Below are positions 26,043 to 33,761 of a stretch of DNA of 64,000 nt, piece after piece. Made by a program: the position numbers and the translations under genes. A model generated the notes under the pieces. The model worked only from the letters and a program-made list of their open reading frames with translations. It was not told the DNA's origin and did not search any database. The first letter of the stretch is position 1. Every line of letters begins with the position of its first letter. Source of the stretch: SKVR01 sp037441525 (GTDB lineage: Bacteria > Bacteroidota > Bacteroidia > Bacteroidales > UBA7960); contig JBBISA010000003.1 in assembly GCA_037441525.1 (NCBI GenBank), positions 124,001 to 188,000 on the forward strand, written 5' to 3'.

Positions 26043-27134
26043 CTATGTGTATTCTTCGCCTTTGAAAAGTTTCACATCGTTTACGAATTTCCTGATTTGC
26101 TGCTCCTGACTTTTGTGGCAAATGAGCAACGAATTTTCATATTCTGAAACAATGAAGTCGTTTAGTCCCTGAATGACCACCAGTTTACCGGCTGGTACAT
26201 TTACAATGCAGTTTTCTGCTTCATACAGCATAACGTTTTCGCCCATTACTGCATTGTTCTGCTCATCCTTTTCCATCGATTCATAGAGCGAACCCCAGGT
26301 ACCCAGGTCAGACCATCCAAAATCGGAAATAAAAACGTGGACATTTTCAGCTTTTTCCATGATGGCATAATCAATGGAAATACTTTTACATGCAGGATAC
26401 GCCTGATCTATATATGCTTCTTCCTGCGGGGTGTTGTATTTACCCACTCCCCGCTGAAATACATCAGTGATCTCAGGCTGATACTTCTCGAATGCTTCAA
26501 TAATAGCCTTTACCGACCAGATAAAAATTCCTGAGTTCCAGAGAAAGTCGCCACTCTGTAAAAATGACCGGGCCAGTTCAAGGTTAGGCTTTTCGGTGAA
26601 AGTTTTAACCTTTCGCAGCAGTTCGTTGTTTTCAAATCGCTGACCAGCCACAAACTGAATGTATCCATAGCCGGTGTCGGGACGTGAAGGCTTGATACCA
26701 AGGGTGTAGAAATTATTGCTTTTTGCTGCTTCATTCAGGGCATCAGTTATAATTCCGCAAAATACGTCTTCCTTCATAATTATATGGTCAGAAGGGGCTA
26801 CTACCATGGCGGCATTGGGGTTTTGAGCATTTATTTTCCAGGCAGCATAAGCAATACATGGGGCAGTATTCTTTCGGGCGGGCTCACAAATCACCTGGTT
26901 CTCGCCAATTCCGGCAAGTTGTTCCAAAACGAGATCGCGATATATTTTGTTGGTAACGATGTAAATATTTTCTGGTTCACATACCCGCAAAAATCGTTCG
27001 TAGGTTTGCTGAATAAGGGTTTTGCCGGTACCCAGTATATCAATAAATTGCTTTGGGCGGCTGGTTTTGCTCATTGGCCAGAAGCGTTCGCCTACCCCTC
27101 CTGCCATAATTATTGCATAAAAGTTTTTTTTCAT
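26043..27134 (-). CDS. Mannose-1-phosphate guanylyltransferase
   Basis: This nucleotidyltransferase makes GDP-mannose from mannose 1-phosphate and GTP for polysaccharides and O-glycans. The N-terminal pyrophosphorylase signature GGVGERFWPMSKTSRPKQF is intact, as are the metal-binding APSDH and the sugar-binding region FTEKPNLE. The 363 residues match the short GT-only form without an isomerase domain. The gene is followed by the S46 peptidase gene on the same strand with an 82-base gap. Confidence 0.92.
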   Translation of the reverse strand: MKKNFYAIIMAGGVGERFWPMSKTSRPKQFIDILGTGKTLIQQTYERFLRVCEPENIYIVTNKIYRDLVLEQLAGIGENQVICEPARKNTAPCIAYAAWKINAQNPNAAMVVAPSDHIIMKEDVFCGIITDALNEAAKSNNFYTLGIKPSRPDTGYGYIQFVAGQRFENNELLRKVKTFTEKPNLELARSFLQSGDFLWNSGIFIWSVKAIIEAFEKYQPEITDVFQRGVGKYNTPQEEAYIDQAYPACKSISIDYAIMEKAENVHVFISDFGWSDLGTWGSLYESMEKDEQNNAVMGENVMLYEAENCIVNVPAGKLVVIQGLNDFIVSEYENSLLICHKSQEQQIRKFVNDVKLFKGEEYT

Positions 27135-27231
27135 CAGAAAGGAAATTTAGTTAATTGGCAGGATGAAACACGCATGATAGATTTTCATCCAGCTGTATTG
27201 TTTATTGGATCATGCCCGGTTCATAGCTGTA

Positions 27232-27876
27232 TTATTGTTGATGGATTTTTCCGGGCGGTTTTTCGCCCAAAGGATGAATAATTGCCGAAGGATGAAAAAG
27301 ATATCTTCGGTTATTGGTAAGACAAAAGCACCGGAATCGTGTACGCAACTTTTCTTCTTTACGAAAAACCCGCCCATTGCCGGCACTAAAATAGCTGTTT
27401 ACAGGAAGTTGCTCAACGGTAACCTGGTCTTCACCCCCATTTTCAAGCAGCTGCAACTGTTTCCAGAGCTTATTATCAGCTGCGAATGTAGCTTTGACAT
27501 TTTGAGAAAAAGCAAGGATCGAATTCTGCAAATGATTAGGAACATGGCCCAGGAAAATAGCCTGCCTGAGCAAACTTCCAAACTCCTCTTTCCATTGTTT
27601 ACCGTGCGGCGAAACCTTTCTGCCGAATTTATTCCAAACCAGTAAATGGGCATATTCATGCAAATATATAAGGTAAGTAAGCAATGGGCTCAAACCACCA
27701 TTGATACTGATGCGGTGACGACTTTGTTTGTGCGGCGGACGGTAATCTCCCAGTTTTGATGAACGGTAGCGCGAAATGGTAAGTTGAACAGTGTGTTTTT
27801 CAAGCATCCCAAAAACCTGATCTATGGTTTCAGGAGGAAAATATCGTGATAAAATCTCCTTATACTGTTTGCTCAT
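27232..27876 (-). CDS. SprT-like zinc metallopeptidase-fold protein
   Basis: The SprT-like domain has the HExxH zinc motif HEYAH (residues 73-77) and RYRSSKLGDYR upstream, as in SprT and Spartan families that act on DNA-protein crosslinks in eukaryotes. In Bacteroidota its role is undetermined. The C-terminal about 80 residues are basic and lack the usual zinc ribbon cysteines (only one Cys). The start ATG at 27876 lies inside the end of the small lipoprotein frame, an overlap of 17 bases, so the two are probably cotranscribed. Confidence 0.85.
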   Translation of the reverse strand: MSKQYKEILSRYFPPETIDQVFGMLEKHTVQLTISRYRSSKLGDYRPPHKQSRHRISINGGLSPLLTYLIYLHEYAHLLVWNKFGRKVSPHGKQWKEEFGSLLRQAIFLGHVPNHLQNSILAFSQNVKATFAADNKLWKQLQLLENGGEDQVTVEQLPVNSYFSAGNGRVFRKEEKLRTRFRCFCLTNNRRYLFHPSAIIHPLGEKPPGKIHQQ

Positions 27877-28027
27877 TTAACGGGTTGGTTACAAGGGGCG
27901 AAATGGGCTTTTCCATGCCCCAGGAGGGGCAATTGCATTTACGGTTCCGTTTGGCGGCACATGAGCTACCAGCAATTATCAATACCAGCAATACTCCCCA
28001 AATTCCTTTTGTTGATTTGATGCGCAT
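27860..28027 (-). CDS. Tiny lipoprotein, 55 residues
   Basis: An ATG at 28027 opens a 55-codon frame ending in TAA at 27860. The N-terminus is a basic start plus a hydrophobic run (GVLLVLIIAGSSC) with a lipobox-like end at C23, then a basic Cys-rich piece (KRNRKCNCPSW) and a short tail. It is too short for standard gene finders. It lies directly before and overlaps the SprT-like gene. Small basic Cys-Cys-Pro-Trp lipoproteins of this type are frequent in Bacteroidota, from memory; function unknown. Confidence 0.7.
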   Translation of the reverse strand: MRIKSTKGIWGVLLVLIIAGSSCAAKRNRKCNCPSWGMEKPISPLVTNPLNEQTV

Positions 28028-28212
28028 ATATTTAACTAAATTACAGACAATTGCACATAATTTTATGCCAAAAGTTCTGATTGCAAACCTACGGAAATTT
28101 TCTTAACCTTCATCAAAGCCAAAATTTATCAATAGTTATTTAACCCCAAACTGCAACCTTTACGCAATTAAAATATGCGTAAATTCGCAGGTATTTTAAA
28201 AGGGCACCCATC

Positions 28213-28962
28213 GTGATTTTAAAGAAGTTATTCGCGCATATCGGCCGGTATCTTACCCTAATGGGCCAGGTATTGCGCCGTCCGGAAAATTCAACAATCT
28301 ACCGTCAGAAAATTATTGTGGAGATGGACAATCTCGGGCTCGAAAGCCTGGGTATAATTACCATTATATCGGTTTTTATGGGTGCTGTGGTTACCATACA
28401 AACCGCATTCAATATCGACCACCCGCTTATGCCCATCTATGCCATTGGCTACACCACGCGACAATCGATAATTCTTGAATTTTCGCCCACCATTATCAGC
28501 CTTATCCTGGCAGGTAAAGTAGGCTCACGAATAGCTTCCGAAATTGGCACCATGCGGGTTACAGAACAAATTGACGCACTCGAAGTAATGGGTATCAACT
28601 CAGCCGGCTACCTTATTCTGCCAAAAATAATTGCCTGTGTACTCATAAATCCGGTGCTGGTGGTGGTGAGTATGTTTCTTGGGATTTTTGGTGGATGGAT
28701 GGCCTCCTTCATTACCCAGGTAGTACCACTAAGCCATTATACTGTGGGAATTTTGCTCGAATTTGAGTTTTATGATGTGATTTATGCCCTCATCAAAACA
28801 ATTGTATTTGCATTTCTGATTACTTCCATTTCGGGATATTTTGGCTACATTACCCGTGGCGGAGCCCTTGAGGTTGGACATTCGAGCACCAAAGCGGTAG
28901 TATTCAGCAGTATTTACATAATCATTTTCAACCTTATCCTTACTCAAATCCTGCTTGTATGA
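28213..28962 (+). CDS. MlaE family ABC transporter permease
   Basis: This is the membrane permease of an MCE/Mla-type phospholipid transporter acting between inner and outer membranes. The 249 residues show the MlaE signature (ILAGKVGSRIASEIGTMRVTEQIDALEVMG) and about five membrane helices. The start is GTG at 28213. It overlaps the MlaF gene by four bases. A gene for the MCE-domain protein (MlaD) is not in this window. Confidence 0.92.
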   Translation: MILKKLFAHIGRYLTLMGQVLRRPENSTIYRQKIIVEMDNLGLESLGIITIISVFMGAVVTIQTAFNIDHPLMPIYAIGYTTRQSIILEFSPTIISLILAGKVGSRIASEIGTMRVTEQIDALEVMGINSAGYLILPKIIACVLINPVLVVVSMFLGIFGGWMASFITQVVPLSHYTVGILLEFEFYDVIYALIKTIVFAFLITSISGYFGYITRGGALEVGHSSTKAVVFSSIYIIIFNLILTQILLV

Positions 28963-29705
28963 TTCAAACCCGAAATATTTGCAAGTCGTTTATCGGGCAG
29001 GATGTCCTTACGGCTGTCTCCACCCGTTTCGAAAGGGGAAAAACCAGCCTTATTATTGGTCAGAGCGGCTCGGGGAAAACTGTACTGATGAAGTGTCTGG
29101 TTGGCTTGCACGAACCTGATGCGGGCGAGGTATGGTTCGATGAGGTAAACTTTACGGCACTTACCAATCGCAACCGGTCGGTCATCAGAAAAAAGATGGG
29201 CATGCTTTTTCAGGGAAGCGCACTGTTCGATTCGCTTACTGTTGAAGAAAACGTTATGTTCCCCCTTGAAATGTTCAACAGGAAGATGAGCCGTCGAGAG
29301 AAACAAAAACGGGCCGACTTCTGCCTCGATAGGGTTAATATTAAAAACTCCAATAAGCTTTATCCCGCCGAAATTAGCGGGGGTATGAAAAAGAGGGTAG
29401 CCATAGCCCGTGCCATAGCCAATAGCCCCGAGTATCTCTTTTGCGACGAGCCCAACTCGGGACTCGACCCTGCAACCGCTATTGTTATCGATAATCTCAT
29501 CAGCGAAATAACCAAAGAATTCAACATTACAACCGTCATCAACACCCACGACATGAACAGCGTAATGGAAATTGGCGACCATGTTGTTTTTCTTTTCAAA
29601 GGAAAGCTCTGGTGGCAGGGAAGTTCGGAAGAAATACTAAAATCGGGCAACCCCGAAGTAGAGAACTTCGTTTATGCATCGGAACTGATGCGGAAGTTGA
29701 AATAA
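28959..29705 (+). CDS. MlaF-type ABC transporter ATPase
   Basis: This cytoplasmic ATPase drives MlaE. Walker A is GQSGSGKT, the signature is ISGGMKKRVAIARA and Walker B is YLFCDEPNSGLDP, matching MlaF-type ATPases where the usual LSGGQ is replaced by ISGGM. The 248-residue length is normal. The ATGA overlap with the permease indicates one operon. Confidence 0.93.
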   Translation: MIQTRNICKSFIGQDVLTAVSTRFERGKTSLIIGQSGSGKTVLMKCLVGLHEPDAGEVWFDEVNFTALTNRNRSVIRKKMGMLFQGSALFDSLTVEENVMFPLEMFNRKMSRREKQKRADFCLDRVNIKNSNKLYPAEISGGMKKRVAIARAIANSPEYLFCDEPNSGLDPATAIVIDNLISEITKEFNITTVINTHDMNSVMEIGDHVVFLFKGKLWWQGSSEEILKSGNPEVENFVYASELMRKLK

Positions 29706-29732
29706 GCTCGCCATCATCATCCTGAATTTTAG

Positions 29733-29740
29733 TATTTTTG
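29733..29740 (+). promoter_or_regulatory. -7 element of the MacB-like permease gene
   Basis: TATTTTTG fits the TAnnTTTG consensus and lies 52 bases before the ATG at 29793. A matching -33 element is not obvious. Confidence 0.4.
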
Positions 29741-29792
29741 CAGCCTCCATTGTAGAAGATAATTTTCTAAACCTAAAACAGACACCCGCCCA

Positions 29793-31043
29793 ATGATACT
29801 ATTCATCAAGCTGTTCAAGGAAAGCGCCCTGTTTGCATGGGGCAGCCTGGTGTCGAACAAGTTGCGCACGCTTCTTACCCTCCTTGGAATAACCATAGGC
29901 ATATTCGCTATTATAAGTGTTTTCAGTGTGGTTGATGCACTCGAAAGACAAATCAGAACCAGCATAACATCTTTGGGCGACAATGTGATTTACATACAAA
30001 AGTGGCCATGGGAATTTGGCTCTGATTATGCCTGGTGGCGCTACATGAACAGGCCCAACGTGAAGCCATGGGAAATGGAAGAAATGATGCGCCGCAGCAG
30101 CCTTGTTGAATATGCTGTTTATACTGCCACAACGCAACAGGTCGTCGAGTTTCAGAATAAAAATATTGACCAGGTTACAGTTCTAAGTGTCAGTCATGAT
30201 TATGATAAAGTAAGAACCTTTGAGCTTGAAAACGGACGCTATTTTTCGCCTGCCGAATCATCTGCAGGGCGCAATGTGGTAATCCTGGGCAATGAAATTT
30301 CGCGTAAACTCTTTGGCGCGGTTAACCCCGTGGGACAAAGCGTTAAAGCATTCGGCCGCCGACTCGAAGTAGTAGGGGTTTTTACCCGCGAAGGCCAGGC
30401 ACCGTTCAGCAATAGTCACGATGAACTGGTAGTAATCCCCATAAACTGGGTAAATAACATTATTGATGTCAGCGGCGACCGCTACAACCCCAGCGTGCTT
30501 GCCCGTGGCAGGCCGAATATTGCCAACGATGAACTTATCGATGAACTGCGCGGCATTTTGCGCTCTCTGCGCCGTTTAAAGCCTGCTGCCGAAGATAATT
30601 TTGCCCTTAACCAAACAAGCCTTCTTACCCAGGGTTTCGACGGACTGTTTGCCATCCTTAAAATAACCGGCTGGATAATTGGCGGTTTCTCCATTTTGGT
30701 GGGTGGATTTGGAATTGCCAACATTATGTTTGTTTCGGTTAAAGAACGTACTACCATTATTGGCATACAGAAAGCAATGGGGGCAAAGAACTATTTTATT
30801 TTACTTCAGTTCCTTACCGAATCAGTGCTTCTCAGTTTGTTCGGAGGAATAATAGGCCTAATCCTGGTTTTCGCAGGTACCTGGGCCGCCTCGGCAGCTC
30901 TCGATTTCGACCTTTTGCTGCAACCCAAAAACCTGCTGCTGGGTATTAACGTTTCGGTAATTATCGGCCTAGTGGCGGGTTTCATTCCGGCCTGGTCGGC
31001 AGCACATCTCAACCCTGTTGATGCAATTAGAGCAAATACTTAG
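29793..31043 (+). CDS. MacB-like ABC transporter permease (FtsX domain)
   Basis: The 416-residue protein has the layout of MacB/LolC-type permeases: one N-terminal helix (about 20-45), a large periplasmic MacB core domain, and three C-terminal helices (about 290-315, 335-365 and 380-405) with the FtsX signature (GGFGIANIMFVSVKERTTIIGI). Such permeases transmit ATP-driven motion to periplasmic substrates such as lipoproteins, peptides or antibiotics. No dedicated ATPase gene is adjacent, so its ATPase is encoded elsewhere. Confidence 0.88.
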   Translation: MILFIKLFKESALFAWGSLVSNKLRTLLTLLGITIGIFAIISVFSVVDALERQIRTSITSLGDNVIYIQKWPWEFGSDYAWWRYMNRPNVKPWEMEEMMRRSSLVEYAVYTATTQQVVEFQNKNIDQVTVLSVSHDYDKVRTFELENGRYFSPAESSAGRNVVILGNEISRKLFGAVNPVGQSVKAFGRRLEVVGVFTREGQAPFSNSHDELVVIPINWVNNIIDVSGDRYNPSVLARGRPNIANDELIDELRGILRSLRRLKPAAEDNFALNQTSLLTQGFDGLFAILKITGWIIGGFSILVGGFGIANIMFVSVKERTTIIGIQKAMGAKNYFILLQFLTESVLLSLFGGIIGLILVFAGTWAASAALDFDLLLQPKNLLLGINVSVIIGLVAGFIPAWSAAHLNPVDAIRANT

Positions 31044-31139
31044 TCTGGATTGATTCTTCATTGACAGATAAATAGATTGATATGCAGGGAAAAGCTTGAA
31101 ATAAACAGTGTTTTAAAAAACCTTTACTAATTGATTAAA

Positions 31140-32663
31140 ATGAGCAACAAAAAAGTAATTCTTGTTATTATGGATGGCTGGGGCAAGGGTCGTGGCGATA
31201 ATTCAGATATCATTGCCAAGGCCAATGTGCCTTTCACAAAAAGTTTGAATGAAAAAGCTGCCTTTTCCACCCTCAAAACATCCGGTGAAGATGTGGGCCT
31301 TCCCGATGGGCAAATGGGCAATTCCGAAGTGGGTCACCTGAATATTGGCGCCGGACGGGTGGTTTATCAGGATCTGGTAAAAATCTCTCTTGCAATAAAA
31401 GACGGAAGTTTTCACAAACACCCGGTACTTACTGATGCCTTTAATTACGCCAAAAAAGAAGGGAAAAAAGTTCACCTGCTGGGCCTTGTTTCAAATGGTG
31501 GTGTACATTCTGCCATGGACCATCTTTTCGGCATTTGTGATGTGGCCAAACTACATAATTTCAGCGGGTTGTATATTCATGCTTTTACCGATGGACGGGA
31601 TACCGACCCAAAAAGCGGGCTGGGTTTCATCAATGAACTTGAAGACCATCTGAAAAAATCGGCTGGAACCATTGCTACCGTTTGCGGACGATACTACGCA
31701 ATGGACCGCGATAAACGATGGGAACGGGTAAAAATTGCCTACGATATGCTGGTAAACGGACAAGGGGAAAAATATACCTCCGCCGCCCAGGCCATACAAG
31801 CATCATACAACGAAGATGTAACTGACGAATTCATCAAACCAAAGGTAATAACAGGCACCCAAAATCAACCATTGGCAACCATAGAAAAGGATGATGTGGT
31901 AATTTGCTTTAACTTCCGCACCGACCGCCTTCGCGAAATATCCGTTGTACTTACCCAGAAAGATATGCCCGAACACGGCATGAAAACTATGCCTTTGTAT
32001 TACCTAACCATGGCCAAATACGACGATTCTTTCAGGAATGTTAAGGTTATTTACGAAAAGGATGACCTTGCCAATACAATGGGCGAAGTTCTTGAAAACT
32101 ATGGAAAAACTCAGTTGCGAATTGCCGAAACTGAAAAATACCCCCATGTTACCTTCTTTTTTAGTGGCGGGCGCGAAAATGAATTTAAGGGCGAAGAGCG
32201 TATTATGATTGCATCACCAAAGGTAGCCACCTACGATTTGCAACCCGAAATGAGTGCTGTTGAAGTCAAAAATGCCGTTGTGGCCGAATTAAAAAAACAA
32301 AAGTTCGATTTTATCTGTCTCAATTTTGCCAATGCCGATATGGTAGGACATACTGGAGTGTACGATGCCATAAAAAAAGCAGTTGAAACTGTTGATGCCT
32401 GCGTAAAGGAAGTTACCGAAACCGCGGTTGAAAATGGATATACTGTTCTGATTACTGCCGACCATGGTAATGCCGACTATGCTTTCAATGACGACGGCTC
32501 ACCCAACACGGCCCATACAACCAATCCCGTTCCACTCTGGATGCTTGATAAACAATACAAGCAACTTAATAAGGGCGGACGACTGGCTGACCTGGCTCCT
32601 ACCATTCTTCATATCATGGGCCTGAAAATCCCTGAAGTAATGACAGGGAAAGTGCTGGTGTAG
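31140..32663 (+). CDS. gpmI: 2,3-bisphosphoglycerate-independent phosphoglycerate mutase
   Basis: The enzyme interconverts 3- and 2-phosphoglycerate in glycolysis using two metal ions, usually manganese. The N-terminal metal motif LVIMDGWG, the catalytic serine in GQMGNSEVGH, and the C-terminal ADHGNAD and AHTTNPVP metal-binding motifs are all intact. The length of 507 residues is normal. Start is ATG at 31140 rather than the TTG at 31131. Confidence 0.95.
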   Translation: MSNKKVILVIMDGWGKGRGDNSDIIAKANVPFTKSLNEKAAFSTLKTSGEDVGLPDGQMGNSEVGHLNIGAGRVVYQDLVKISLAIKDGSFHKHPVLTDAFNYAKKEGKKVHLLGLVSNGGVHSAMDHLFGICDVAKLHNFSGLYIHAFTDGRDTDPKSGLGFINELEDHLKKSAGTIATVCGRYYAMDRDKRWERVKIAYDMLVNGQGEKYTSAAQAIQASYNEDVTDEFIKPKVITGTQNQPLATIEKDDVVICFNFRTDRLREISVVLTQKDMPEHGMKTMPLYYLTMAKYDDSFRNVKVIYEKDDLANTMGEVLENYGKTQLRIAETEKYPHVTFFFSGGRENEFKGEERIMIASPKVATYDLQPEMSAVEVKNAVVAELKKQKFDFICLNFANADMVGHTGVYDAIKKAVETVDACVKEVTETAVENGYTVLITADHGNADYAFNDDGSPNTAHTTNPVPLWMLDKQYKQLNKGGRLADLAPTILHIMGLKIPEVMTGKVLV

Positions 32664-32698
32664 GTTTAAAGAAATTTTTATGAACATCAAGCTGAATA

Positions 32699-32870
32699 CT
32701 TCCGGGCGGGTGTTATAAGGCTCAAAATACTTTAATTCCCAGTCATTACAATGGCTGGTATATTTTGTTTTACCCCGATTGTGCTCCTCTATCCTGCGTT
32801 GCAGATTATCGGTCGAACCAACGTAAAACCGGTCGGCGCAAGGGCTGTAAATTATGTAAGTGTAGTACAA
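32699..32870 (-). pseudogene. Truncated GIY-YIG nuclease gene (left copy)
   Basis: Translated from TTG at 32870, the first 57 codons encode the N-terminal half of a GIY-YIG endonuclease (YTYIIYS for GIY, RFYVGST for YIG). The similarity stops abruptly at base 32699, after NTRPE, where the sequence switches to unrelated DNA behind gpmI. The remaining catalytic part present in the right-hand copy is missing, so this copy is broken. It lies directly downstream of a tRNA-type terminator. Confidence 0.8.
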
Positions 32871-32894
32871 TTGAATACTAATTTTGCTAAAACC

Positions 32895-32926
32895 AAAAAG
32901 GGTTACAGTTTTTTCATCTGTAACCC
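32895..32926 (-). terminator. Rho-independent terminator behind tRNA-like segment
   Basis: On the minus strand GGGTTACAG and CTGTAACCC form a perfect nine-base stem with a nine-base loop, followed by TTTTT. The same terminator presumably follows the intact tRNA-Val, where all but its first bases are hidden in the gap. Confidence 0.8.
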
Positions 32927-32938
32927 TTTATTCTTTTG

Positions 32939-33014
32939 TGGGCGATGACGGATTCGAACCGCCGACCCTCCCGTTGTTAAACGGGATGCTCTGAACCGCC
33001 TGAGCCGATTAGTC
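32939..33014 (-). other. tRNA-like sequence formed by the GIY-YIG gene end plus tRNA-Val 3' part
   Basis: The 3' part from the variable region onward is identical to the tRNA-Val gene. The 5' part, which is the end of the GIY-YIG coding frame, supplies a D-arm (GCTC...GAGC) and an anticodon stem TCCCG/CGGGA with an eight-base loop. The acceptor stem does not pair, so it is not a working tRNA. Confidence 0.7.
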
Positions 33015-33123
33015 TGAGGATGTAATCCCGCCTTTTTCTCCCTTTTATATAAAGTTCGCGCCGATACGCTTCCGGGCGGGTGTTATAAGGCTCAAAATAC
33101 TTTAATTCCCAGTCATTACAATG
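32977..33123 (-). CDS. GIY-YIG nuclease gene, C-terminal part (start hidden in gap)
   Basis: The frame running from the gap edge at 33123 to TAA at 32977 encodes 48 residues that continue exactly where the duplicated N-terminal half stops (HCNDWELKYFEPYNTRPE, then AYRRELYIKGRKRRDYILRL). Joined with the 39 residues expected in the gap, this gives an 87-residue single-domain GIY-YIG endonuclease, a normal size for the family. The last codons (IGSGGSEHPV) are read from the bases that also look like a tRNA D-arm and anticodon arm. Small GIY-YIG proteins of this kind are common in Bacteroidota; target and function are unknown, with homing or repair possible. Confidence 0.75.
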   Translation of the reverse strand, partial: HCNDWELKYFEPYNTRPEAYRRELYIKGRKRRDYILRLIGSGGSEHPV

Positions 33124-33223
33124 NNNNNNNNNNNNNNNNNNNNNNNNNNNNNNNNNNNNNNNNNNNNNNNNNNNNNNNNNNNNNNNNNNNNNNNNNNNNN
33201 NNNNNNNNNNNNNNNNNNNNNNN
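33124..33223. other. Assembly gap, 100 N
   Basis: Exactly 100 N is the usual placeholder for a gap of unknown size. Repeat arithmetic on both sides predicts 160 bases here, containing the start of the GIY-YIG gene and most of the tRNA-Val terminator. Confidence 0.95.
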
Positions 33224-33248
33224 TCATCTGTAACCCTTTATTCTTTTG

Positions 33249-33323
33249 TGGGCGATGACGGATTCGAACCGCCGACCCCCTGCTTGTAAGGCAGGTGCTC
33301 TGAACCAGCTGAGCTAATCGCCC
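33249..33323 (-). tRNA. tRNA-Val (TAC)
   Basis: A complete cloverleaf of 75 bases: acceptor GGGCGAT/ATCGCCC, D-stem GCTC/GAGC, anticodon stem CCTGC/GCAGG with loop CTTACAA (anticodon TAC at 33286-33288) and T-arm GGCGG-TTCGAAT-CCGTC. CCA is not encoded. A canonical promoter lies upstream. Confidence 0.95.
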
Positions 33324-33372
33324 TTAATTTGTATCGCAAAATTTAAACTTATCGTTAGGTGTTTTGCGAGTG

Positions 33373-33402
33373 CAAATGTAATTCAAATTTTAAACCCAAC
33401 AA
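33373..33402 (-). promoter_or_regulatory. Promoter of tRNA-Val
   Basis: Minus-strand TTG (33400-33402) is followed after 19 bases by TACATTTG (33373-33380), a close match to the Bacteroidota consensus, about 50 bases before the tRNA. Confidence 0.7.
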
Positions 33403-33514
33403 GTGATTTGTTCACTTTTTTCAAAAATCATTTAATACAAATCGATAAAAAACTGTAATACAGTATATTGTATTAATCAATCGCTAGATGATGAATTTTT
33501 GAACTATGCTTAAC

Positions 33515-33566
33515 AAAAAAGCGAAAGTCCTGATCTGTTGCTATTTAGCTTCATCTCAGGACTTTC
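33515..33566 (-). terminator. Rho-independent terminator after tRNA-Phe
   Basis: On the minus strand GAAAGTCCTGA and TCAGGACTTTC form a perfect 11-base stem, followed by GC and a run of six T. It starts three bases after the tRNA-Phe gene. Confidence 0.85.
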
Positions 33567-33568
33567 AG

Positions 33569-33641
<73 letters not shown>

Positions 33642-33658
33642 TTCTCGTAAAGACAGCG

Positions 33659-33688
33659 CAAAGGTAAATAAACATTTCTATCATACAA
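33659..33688 (-). promoter_or_regulatory. Promoter of tRNA-Phe
   Basis: Minus-strand TTG (33686-33688) is followed after 19 bases by TACCTTTG (33659-33666), an excellent fit to the phylum consensus, immediately before the tRNA. Confidence 0.75.
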
Positions 33689-33761
33689 TATGTTTTTTTA
33701 CTTTTGACCAAATTTTTCAACAACTTCAACCCTTCTATACTTATTATCAATTTGGTAAAGC

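Larger units (their letters stand above)
32699..33278. repeat. Tandem duplication of a unit of about 370 bases spanning a gap
   Basis: Bases 32699-32753 recur exactly at 33069-33123 (offset 370), and 32914-32968 recur exactly at 33224-33278 (offset 310). The 100-N run lies in the second copy. If the copies are colinear the real missing stretch is 160 bases, not 100. Each unit holds the 3' part of a tRNA-Val-like sequence, its terminator and a GIY-YIG gene. An assembly artefact at a collapsed repeat is the alternative. Confidence 0.85.

Noticed and set aside
32499..32698. Extension of the left GIY-YIG frame to 32499
   Set aside because: Beyond base 32699 the frame is antisense to the end of gpmI and shows no GIY-YIG residues; it is accidental.
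32939..33014. A second tRNA gene, as tRNA-Val or tRNA-Asn
   Set aside because: The anticodon loop has eight bases and the 5' side cannot pair with the acceptor 3' strand; the 5' part is the end of the GIY-YIG coding frame.
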